Positions 27,401 to 33,020 of a stretch of 33,020 nt of DNA are shown piece by piece. This stretch comes from Akkermansia muciniphila (GTDB taxonomy: Bacteria > Verrucomicrobiota > Verrucomicrobiia > Limisphaerales > F1-80-MAGS106), in assembly GCA_945865375.1 (NCBI GenBank), contig CAMBEJ010000054.1, positions 1-33,020 of the forward strand, given 5' to 3'. Below the pieces are notes generated by a model. The model had not been told where the DNA came from and did no database searches. It worked only from the letters and a program-made list of their open reading frames with translations. Every line of letters begins with the position of its first letter. The first letter of the stretch is position 1. A program made the position numbers and the translations under genes.

Positions 27401-27725
27401 TAAGACTGACCAGACCCCTCCCTTGCCCCACCGTGACCGGGTCGCAACCGAACCAAGCTGAAACACCCTTTTGATCCTTTTTGTCCAGCACAGCGACGAT
27501 CTGAGCGGTGACCCCGCCAAAGCCATCGTAAGTGTAGTTCATCTGGAGCGAGGCTTCCGAGCCGTCCTTGGATTGGCCGGAAACACGCAGGTTGGTGATC
27601 GTGGTGCCGCCAGCGCTGACGAACGGATTCCCTTGCTGCTGCAAGATCGGTTGTGCGAACGCCAAGGGAGGCAGGCAGAGTTGCAGTGCGAGCAGCCAGC
27701 TTAGAAAAAAACGAAAAAATCTCAT
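24450..27725 (-). CDS. Exported protein with a 650-residue charged helix between repeated beta domains
   Basis: A 1091-residue exported protein from ATG 27725, where a signal peptide begins (MRFFRFFLSWLLALQLCLPP, cleavage near AFA/QPI); 27758 would add 11 residues. Residues about 42-155 are a beta domain ('ITNLRVSG' ... 'GQGRGLVSLKVRYF' ... 'TTDRVRILILNQ'). Residues about 170-830 are an unbroken Ala/Glu/Lys/Arg helix with almost no Pro or Gly, built on AEAKAREEARLKAEAEARRI-type units. Two further beta domains (about 842-965 and 980-1091) repeat the same marks: 'GRGRRNFMLFPVKF' with 'STDRVLVYMM', then 'KAGRGLQLVNFAVKF' with 'RADTIELELI'. It resembles TolA in composition only. A periplasm-spanning strut or coiled coil is inferred. 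Confidence 0.75.
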   Translation of the reverse strand: MRFFRFFLSWLLALQLCLPPLAFAQPILQQQGNPFVSAGGTTITNLRVSGQSKDGSEASLQMNYTYDGFGGVTAQIVAVLDKKDQKGVSAWFGCDPVTVGQGRGLVSLKVRYFNDEVGVPPELTTDRVRILILNQAGNAMLSSIPFLKTIKWGSPEAKATLASQIPTAQADPAEKARAEQQAKDAVQAELKARELARVAGEAEAKAKADAAAREIDRLAAEEQSKKIAAEKQLAQAELRRLEIERGQREAEALAKEGIRLKAEKEARDIAEQARLAEDRALAEAKVREESRLKAESEARRISEEKRLAEQRALAEAKAREGARLKAEADETTRRKAEAKALAEARIRDEVRLLSEAAARVIAQDKRLAEERTKKEAEEREKARLKAEAEEKGRVEAEAKALAEAKAREEARLKAESEARRIAEEKRLAEERATKEAEDRNTARLKAELEEKARLEAEARALSEAKAREAARIKAEQEAKRLAEEKRVAEEKLKVEAEQQLREKLEAEAKIRAEALRKVEAEAKRLAEEKRRAEVREKAEAKAREESRIKAEAEARAREEARMKAEVELRTREEARFKAEAKARRIAEEKRLAEVRARKEAEEREKARIKAEAEESARREAEAKAIAEAKSREEAKLKAETEARRIAEEKRIAEDRARKEAEEREKARIKAEAEESARKGAEAKAIAEAKSREEAKLKAETDARRLAEEKRIAEQKALKESAEREKTRVAAEAQAKRLADEKRLADEQAKTEAKAREEAQRKAELEAKAREKAQEKAEQNLKRLAEEKRLADEKATVETEAKMKAETEAKARATARIQAEEKAKAASTTPGPAASLEMASGAKSKITNVDIVNRSLDRSQMTIGVEFEYKEDFNPKPMLGVDVRRSSDSDSSSYFKSTPMELGRGRRNFMLFPVKFTPPAEAGTAFATYSTDRVLVYMMETSVAKRANLFPATMLLMWKSPGAAGAAPGSAGPASSGSSGATLEIGDFKQTDLYSGYVTAKYNLPSGLGKIRLKVYLASNPSTATWFESRGEPVKAGRGLQLVNFAVKFDAPSPTDFIRADTIELELIGQSGNVEASTKREVPMNWARPKPQ
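25240..27220 (-). repeat. 180-bp tandem repeat (60-residue period) in the helix-encoding region
   Basis: Lines of sequence recur exactly 180 bp apart. The block at 25621-25800 matches 25801-25980 almost base for base, and 26281, 26461, 26641 and 26821 share CTTTGGCTTCG in the same register. The two blocks are out of phase with each other, with an irregular part at about 25981-26280. It encodes the ER/K-rich helix. Confidence 0.8.
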
Positions 27726-27758
27726 AGGTAAAGATGTCTGAGGGGCCTGACTCCTCAC

Positions 27759-27994
27759 AGCATAGCGTGTGAAGTCCGGGTGTCAAAGCGCAAGTGCAGG
27801 ACCGGGTTTGAATGCGCTCAACTCACGGTTTCCGCAGGGGAAGTGGGCTTCAGGTGGAGGATCCGCCCCACGTCTTTTGCGTCCTCATTCGGCGAGGTGC
27901 CCGGCTTGAATTTGAATTGGTTTGCTCCGGATCCAGAAGTGTGTTTTCATGCCCGGACGATTCCTAACCGTCCACTGCAACCCATTGAACCATC
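27759..27994. other. Divergent promoter region between the long-helix gene and the aspartyl protease gene
   Basis: About 235 bp separate two divergent genes and must hold both promoters. I could not pick out convincing -35/-10 pairs or an operator. Confidence 0.4.
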
Positions 27995-29272
27995 GTGCAT
28001 GGAACTTTGACTCTTACCAGACGAGGGTTTCTTCAACACTCAGCCGCCGGTCTCTCCGCGCTTGCGTTGGGCGGTTTTTGGAGGGTGACTCGAGCTCAGG
28101 AATCCAACCTGAGCGGCGTCGCGCGATTGGCGATCGGGTTTCAGTTTGCGGAGGGGAAAGGGCCCGTGACCCTGCCCGTCGAGGTGTTCCGAAATCTCAT
28201 GCTGATTGAGGCCCGTATCAATGGTTCGAATCCATTGCGTTTCATTCTGGATAGCGGTGCGGCCACCTCGATCATCGACACGAAGCGGGCTCAGGAACTG
28301 GGTCTAAAAGCGACCGACAAGACGGCGATCACGGGTGTGACGGGAACGGCTGAAGGAGGGCGTGTTGGAGGGACAGTGGTGGCTCTCCCAGGAGTGGACC
28401 TCTTGAACCACAGCTTTATCAGCATCCCTCTGGGTGAACTGTCGTCGCATCTCGGCAAGCGCGTGGACGGCTTGCTTGGGCAGGACCTTTTTTCAAAGAT
28501 GGTGGTGGAGATGGATTACACGCAGCAATCCGTCCGGCTCAGCGCTCCTTGGGAGTTTGATTATCGAGGCCAAGGGGAGATCCTACCTCTGGAGATCCGA
28601 AAGACCCCTTTCGTCAAGGTCAGGCTCGGGACAGGAACCCAACGGCCCGTGGAAGGGGTGTTCCAGATTGACACCGGGTTCAGCGGATCGATCCATGTGT
28701 ATCGTTCATTTGCGGATTTGCACCGGATTTTGGAACTGGTTCCGAAACTCACCTCTGACAGTGCGGTGGGCGCCACCGGCGTGCTCCCAATCAGCAGGGG
28801 ACGCATCGGAAACCTTCTTTTAGGGCGGTTCTCGATTCCTGCCATCATCGCGAGTTTTTATCCTCCCAGCTATTCCAGCACGGGAGTTGGAGGACACGAC
28901 GGCAACCTTGGAGGCGAGGTGCTTCGCCGGTTTAGGGTTGTTTTCGACTACGCCCGTCGCCGTTTGATTCTGGAGCCGGGTCCGGGGTTGCTGGACCGCG
29001 ATGAGAACGATATGTCAGGCATGTCCCTGGTTGCCGACGGCCCGGATCTCAAGCGTGTCAGGGTTTTTTCAATTGCGCCCAACACGCCCGCAGCCCGGTC
29101 GAAGCTGAAGGAAGGGGATTTGATTTTGACCGTCGACGGACGAGCCATCGAGCAATGGAATTTGGATCATCTTGCCAAGCGATTCAAGCAAGAAGGGGGC
29201 TCCTGCGACCTGATCATCCGCCGGGATGATAAAGTTCGCGGAGTGCGGCTCCGGTTTTCTCGTTTGATCTAA
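27995..29272 (+). CDS. Tat-exported retropepsin-like aspartyl protease with PDZ domain
   Basis: A 425-residue protein starting at GTG 27995 (TTG 28007 is possible). A twin-arginine signal, 'TRRGFLQHSAAGLSALALGG', predicts folded export. Two retropepsin-like halves follow: 'LRFILDSGAATSIID' (Asp86-Ser-Gly) with 'VDGLLGQDLFSKMVVEMDY', and 'GVFQIDTGFSGSI' (Asp226-Thr-Gly) with 'GNLGGEVLRRFRVVFDY'. So both catalytic Asp residues sit in one chain, unlike dimeric retroviral enzymes. The last 80 residues are a PDZ domain ('GLDL'-like start, 'IAPNTPAARSKLKEGDLILT'), which usually recruits substrates. A role in periplasmic protein processing is likely. The gene converges on nrdJ with only 8 bp between the stops. 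Confidence 0.88.
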   Translation: MHGTLTLTRRGFLQHSAAGLSALALGGFWRVTRAQESNLSGVARLAIGFQFAEGKGPVTLPVEVFRNLMLIEARINGSNPLRFILDSGAATSIIDTKRAQELGLKATDKTAITGVTGTAEGGRVGGTVVALPGVDLLNHSFISIPLGELSSHLGKRVDGLLGQDLFSKMVVEMDYTQQSVRLSAPWEFDYRGQGEILPLEIRKTPFVKVRLGTGTQRPVEGVFQIDTGFSGSIHVYRSFADLHRILELVPKLTSDSAVGATGVLPISRGRIGNLLLGRFSIPAIIASFYPPSYSSTGVGGHDGNLGGEVLRRFRVVFDYARRRLILEPGPGLLDRDENDMSGMSLVADGPDLKRVRVFSIAPNTPAARSKLKEGDLILTVDGRAIEQWNLDHLAKRFKQEGGSCDLIIRRDDKVRGVRLRFSRLI

Positions 29273-29280
29273 CTTTGGGA

Positions 29281-32200
29281 TCAGCTGCACCCCAGGCTTT
29301 CCCCACAGTTCAGGCACTTGTAACACGCCCCGTTTCGAACCGCCACATGCCCGCAGTTGGGACAGGTCGGGGCGTCCTGCTGGAAGTGAGCGATGGTGTC
29401 GCTCAGGCTGACCAGGACTCTCCCGTGTGCCGCTGCCGTGCTGCCCGTGGTTTGGAGTGTCGTTTGTAGGGGTAGGGCTGCGGTTTGAGGCTGAATCTCC
29501 GATTTCACCAGGATGCTGGTGTCGTCATCGGATAAAGGCAGTTCAGGGACCGGTCGATTCACTTTTTTTTTAGCTTCCTCGAGCAAACCGGGCAGGGCTA
29601 GGTCAGGCTGGTTGCGTGTGGGGCTGTTTGCCTCACGGTAGCCTGGGATGAACTGCAGGGCCATCCATCGGAAGATGTAGTCGATGATCGAAGAGGCATT
29701 TCTGATTTCCGGATTTTTAGTAAAACCGGACGGCTCGAATCGCTGGTGTGAGAATTTTTTGACAAGGGCCTCGAGCGGGACGCCGTATTGGAGTGACATG
29801 CTTGTGAGGGTAGCGACGCTGTCCATGAGTCCGCCGATGGTGGAGCCTTCCTTGGCCATGGTGATGAAGAGTTCTCCGGGCTGGCCATCACCGCTGAACA
29901 GGCCCACGGTGAGATAACCCTCGTGGCCTGCGATATCGAATTTGTGGGTGAGCGCTGTGCGCGTCTCCGGGAGCCGGCGGCGGAGGGGTTGGCCCGCAGC
30001 CTCTCTCAGGCGTCCGAGCTCAGACTCCAAAGTTTTGATCCGTTCCACGCTGTCGGCCGCTGTGGGAGCCGTCGAGTCCGGTCCTTCGGAACCCTTCTTG
30101 GTGTTCAGCGGCTGGGAACGTTTGGAGCCGTCGCGATAGATGGCGACGCATTTGAGTCCCATTTTCCAGGCCTGAACGTAAGCGTCACGGATGTCACCCA
30201 CACTGCATTCCTTGGGCAGGTTCACCGTTTTTGAGATCGCTCCACTGACGAAGGGCTGGGCGGCTCCCATCATTTTGAGATGCGCCATGTAAGGGATGCT
30301 GCGGCGACCCTGAAACGGTTTGAAAGCGCAGTCGAACACAGGGAGATGAGCCGATTTCAGGCCGCTGGGCACGACCCGGCCATTTTCTTCGACGTCCTCG
30401 ATGGTGTCGTATTTCTCGATGTGCGCGATGATGCCATCGATGCCGGTCTTGGAGTAGGCCAGCTTTGAGAGGGCTTCGGGGACCGTGCGGTTGACAATCT
30501 TGAGCATGCCTCCGCCGGCGAGGAGCTTGTACTTGACGAGGGCGATATCGGGTTCGACCCCCGTGGTATCGCAATCCATGAGAAACGCGATGGTGCCAGT
30601 GGGGGCCAGGACGGTGACCTGGGCGTTCCGGTAGCCGTGCTGGAGCCCTTTCTCCAAAGCTCTGTCCCAACACCGTCGGGCCTCCTCTTTGAGGTAGTGG
30701 AACTCGGAGCTTGGTTGGATCTGTTCGACCGCACCGCGGTGTTGCCGGACCACGTCCAGCATGCTGTCAACGTTGTTCTTCTTCAGCGGAGCTGGGACGT
30801 GGGCGCAACGGGCGTCGTGGTATCCTTTGAAGGGTGCGGCGATCCGAGAAAGCTCGGCGGATTGCTCGTAAGCGTGCCCGGTCATGATGGCTGTGATGGC
30901 ACCAGCGAGAGCTCGGCCTTCATCGGAATCATACGGCAAACCGTAGGACATGATCAGCGAGCCGAGATTGGCGTAACCCAGCCCGAGGGTTCTAAAAATA
31001 TGCGAATTCTCGGTGATCTCCTTGGTGGGATAACTCGCGTTGTCCACCAGGATTTCCTGGGCGGTGATGAAGATGCGAACGGCGGCTTTGAATCTTTCGA
31101 TGTCGAAGGCGGAGTCCTCGCGTTTGAACTTCATGAGGTTCAAGGACGCCAAATTGCAAGCGGTGTTATTGAGGAAAACGTACTCGGAGCAAGGGTTGGT
31201 GGAGTGGATGGGCTCCGTGCCTTTGCATGTGTGCCATTTTTGAATGGCCCCGTCGTATTGCAGGCCGGGGTCACCGCAGATCCATGTGCCCTCGGCGATT
31301 TTGTTCAGCAGGGAACTCGCGTCTTTTTTATGGAGCGGCTGGCCGCTGGTGACCGAGCGGGTCCACCATTCGCGGTTGTCGAGCGCGGCCTCCATGAATT
31401 CGTCGCTGACGCGGACGGATAAATTTTCATTTTGATACATCACGCTCCCGTAGGCGTCCCCGTTGTAGGAGCCGTCGTATCCCTGCTCGATAAGAGACCA
31501 GGCCTTCTTTTCCTCTTTTTGTTTGGCGTCGATGAATTCTTCGATGTCGCCGTGCCAGTCGCGCAGCGTGTTCATCTTCGCGGCGCGGCGGGTTTTGCCA
31601 CCGGACTTCACCACGTTCGCGACCTGGTCATAGACTTTGAGAAATGAGAGAGGGCCGCTGGGCCGGCCACCACCGCTCAATTTTTCCTTGCTGGAGCGGA
31701 TGGGCGAAAGATCGGTCCCGGTGCCGGACCCGTACTTGAAGAGCATGGCTTCGCTGTAGGCGAGCCGCATGATGTCTTCCATGTTGTCCGCCACGGACTG
31801 GATGAAACAGGCGCTGGCCTGCGGGTATTCGTACTGTGTGTTGGCGCGCTGGCCAACCGCATGCTCGCGGTCGTAATACCAGTTTCCTTTCGCGGAATTC
31901 TTGCCGACGCCGTATTCGTGGTAAAGGCCGACGTTGAACCAGACCGGCGAATTGAACGCCCCAAACTGGTTCACGCACAGCCATGTCAGCTCGTCATAGA
32001 ACACCTCCCCGTCCGCTTTGCTAAAGTAGCCATCTTTGACGCCCCAATCGGCAATGGTTCGGGTCACTCGGTGAACGAGTTGTCGCACGGAAGTCTCGCG
32101 CTCGGGAGTATGCTGCTCGCCATAAAAATACTTGGACACCACGACTTTGGTGGCCAGGAGGGACCAAGACTTCGGAACTTCCACATCGGTCTGCTTGAAG

Positions 32201-32421
32201 ATGACCTTCCCACTCTCATCCCCGATCTCAGCCGTGCGCGAATCCCATTCGATTTGGTCGAGTGGCTTGATCTTTTGGTCACTGAAAACCCTTTCGATCC
32301 TGCTGCTCATCCGGGCCGTCTTTACACGAGCGCCTAGGCGTTGCTTAGCGGACACAGCGTCCCCTTTGCGGGATGTGGGTTTTCCGGGTGATTGAGCAAT
32401 GGGGTCGCGGGCGTCGATCAT
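29281..32421 (-). CDS. nrdJ: Vitamin B12-dependent (class II) ribonucleoside-diphosphate reductase
   Basis: A 1046-residue enzyme that makes deoxyribonucleotides with adenosylcobalamin, independent of oxygen. Family marks are 'NPCSEYVFLNNTACNLASLN' (about 408-427; active-site Cys, Asn and Glu region), 'GSGTGTDLSPIRSSKEKLSG', 'APTGTIAFLMDCDTTGVEPD' (barrel) and a C-terminal segment with 'CPNCGHVAVRNGACYKCLNC' (Zn-binding/redox Cys tail). The length fits the long NrdJ form. The start is uncertain: ATG 32421 gives a 37-residue basic extension, ATG 32310 (MSSRIERVFSDQ) a start closer to the conserved region. Two NrdR-box-like palindromes lie upstream, which suits NrdR repression. It is not in an operon with any visible gene. 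Confidence 0.96.
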   Translation of the reverse strand: MIDARDPIAQSPGKPTSRKGDAVSAKQRLGARVKTARMSSRIERVFSDQKIKPLDQIEWDSRTAEIGDESGKVIFKQTDVEVPKSWSLLATKVVVSKYFYGEQHTPERETSVRQLVHRVTRTIADWGVKDGYFSKADGEVFYDELTWLCVNQFGAFNSPVWFNVGLYHEYGVGKNSAKGNWYYDREHAVGQRANTQYEYPQASACFIQSVADNMEDIMRLAYSEAMLFKYGSGTGTDLSPIRSSKEKLSGGGRPSGPLSFLKVYDQVANVVKSGGKTRRAAKMNTLRDWHGDIEEFIDAKQKEEKKAWSLIEQGYDGSYNGDAYGSVMYQNENLSVRVSDEFMEAALDNREWWTRSVTSGQPLHKKDASSLLNKIAEGTWICGDPGLQYDGAIQKWHTCKGTEPIHSTNPCSEYVFLNNTACNLASLNLMKFKREDSAFDIERFKAAVRIFITAQEILVDNASYPTKEITENSHIFRTLGLGYANLGSLIMSYGLPYDSDEGRALAGAITAIMTGHAYEQSAELSRIAAPFKGYHDARCAHVPAPLKKNNVDSMLDVVRQHRGAVEQIQPSSEFHYLKEEARRCWDRALEKGLQHGYRNAQVTVLAPTGTIAFLMDCDTTGVEPDIALVKYKLLAGGGMLKIVNRTVPEALSKLAYSKTGIDGIIAHIEKYDTIEDVEENGRVVPSGLKSAHLPVFDCAFKPFQGRRSIPYMAHLKMMGAAQPFVSGAISKTVNLPKECSVGDIRDAYVQAWKMGLKCVAIYRDGSKRSQPLNTKKGSEGPDSTAPTAADSVERIKTLESELGRLREAAGQPLRRRLPETRTALTHKFDIAGHEGYLTVGLFSGDGQPGELFITMAKEGSTIGGLMDSVATLTSMSLQYGVPLEALVKKFSHQRFEPSGFTKNPEIRNASSIIDYIFRWMALQFIPGYREANSPTRNQPDLALPGLLEEAKKKVNRPVPELPLSDDDTSILVKSEIQPQTAALPLQTTLQTTGSTAAAHGRVLVSLSDTIAHFQQDAPTCPNCGHVAVRNGACYKCLNCGESLGCS

Positions 32422-32474
32422 GACTAGTACGGCTTGGAGGTTAGGAAAAATTGCAGTTCAGTTTTGAGAGTCGG

Positions 32475-32488
32475 GACAACATGTTCTA
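32475..32488. promoter_or_regulatory. NrdR-box-like palindrome (proximal)
   Basis: GACAACATGTTCTA, 54 bp before the nrdJ ATG, shares the core ACAACATGTT with the distal site and resembles the NrdR consensus (C-A-C-W-A-T-A-T-A-T-W-G-T-G) less well. The right arm is degenerate. Confidence 0.4.
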
Positions 32489-32601
32489 TCTCAGTCAGTT
32501 ACTGCGGTGTCTTAAATCAAAAAGAGCCAGTTCAGGGTGCAAATCATAGACTGTGTAGTTTCCGATTTACCCTGCTTATTGGGTTCGGTGTCGAGACTAT
32601 G

Positions 32602-32615
32602 CACAACATGTTGTG
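32602..32615. promoter_or_regulatory. NrdR-box-like palindrome (distal)
   Basis: CACAACATGTTGTG is a perfect 14-bp palindrome and matches the NrdR-box consensus at 12 of 14 positions. It is 181 bp upstream of the nrdJ ATG and 127 bp (about 12 helical turns) from the proximal site, wider than the usual three-turn spacing of paired boxes. Confidence 0.5.
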
Positions 32616-32619
32616 GGTG

Positions 32620-33020
32620 CAAGCCGATTTTTGAGATCTTTAATCCAACCCCACTCATGGCCTCAAACTGGCAAAATGAGAACGGCTGGAGCCCTTCGGA
32701 GAACCGTCGCGAGTGCCTACGCGAGCCACTCAAGTTGGCCTCCCCTGTGTTTGCCGTTTCTTTGGGTAATGGAATTCTTTTGCTCGGCATCGGAGGGACC
32801 CGCGGGAATGGCAACGTGAACAGCTCGACACGGCACCGCTGCTTGTGGAGTGTGTGCCGCGGAACTGGGTCCAGACCTCCTGACATATGGGCCAAATCGC
32901 GTTGCGTAGTTTTGGAAGGTTCAAGCCAGAAAACGAGACGCAGGTGTGGAAATCTTGAGTTGCAGGATACGTTGAATACGCAAACACATTTGACACAGTA
33001 GATGGCAGGATAATTCCATT
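32620..33020. other. Terminal 400 bp without a supported gene
   Basis: Both strands are open over about 300 bp (32640-32900), but neither translation shows a domain, signal peptide or credible start. A gene fragment or dispersed repeat is possible. The window ends within this region. Confidence 0.3.

Noticed and set aside
32475..32488. LexA/SOS box reading of the GAACATGTT-containing sequence
   Set aside because: The Verrucomicrobia LexA motif as I recall it has outward arms TGTTC-N4-GAACA; here the arms are inverted and without the gap. The match to an NrdR box before an RNR gene is more economical.

Overview
The window looks like chromosomal DNA from a free-living Verrucomicrobiota bacterium, probably of the Pedosphaera/Limisphaerales type. 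No single gene proves this. The pointers are a pseudopilin with an H-X9-DG motif, a 'WPQFRGP' PQQ-like propeller protein, a DUF4038 hydrolase, an exosortase fused to an EpsI-like domain, secreted proteins ending in 'diagnostic' beta-modules, a class II ribonucleotide reductase, poor Shine-Dalgarno sequences and intergenic repeats of the GATTAC and ACTGATTACTGA kinds. All calls were made by eye from sequence and remembered family motifs; nothing was searched or computed.

Region 1 (1-7357, + strand) starts with a broken AraC-type regulator. It continues with a secreted DUF4038/GH140-like glycosidase, a PQQ-like propeller protein, a Gfo/Idh/MocA oxidoreductase, a dehydrogenase resembling D-apionate oxidoisomerase, a TIM-barrel sugar isomerase/decarboxylase and a UbiA-type prenyltransferase. 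Together the glycosidase, the two oxidoreductases and the TIM barrel could release and degrade the branched plant sugar D-apiose; this is the leading system hypothesis. A 140-bp palindromic mobile element with terminal inverted repeats and a 10-bp target duplication has landed in the last codons of the oxidoisomerase-like gene.

Region 2 (7426-9621, - strand) is thiC behind a TPP riboswitch. Its coding sequence carries an in-frame insertion made of intergenic-type repeat DNA.

Region 3 (9692-17240, + strand) is an exosortase operon: an exported protein resembling a degenerate M48 peptidase, an exosortase-EpsI fusion and a TPR membrane protein. It is followed by a 1002-residue exported propeller-like protein and a strong terminator.

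Region 4 (17241-22733) mixes a repeat-rich spacer, a HAD phosphatase, a secreted esterase, a graveyard with an ISL3 transposase relic and the tail of an exported protein, a methyltransferase and a ClsA-like cardiolipin synthase.

Region 5 (23151-27725, - strand) holds a pseudopilin, a double-ACT protein and an approximately 1100-residue exported protein in which a 650-residue charged helix with a 60-residue period separates what look like three copies of one beta domain. The window closes with a Tat-exported PDZ aspartyl protease and, convergent to it, the B12-dependent ribonucleotide reductase nrdJ, with two NrdR-box-like palindromes upstream.
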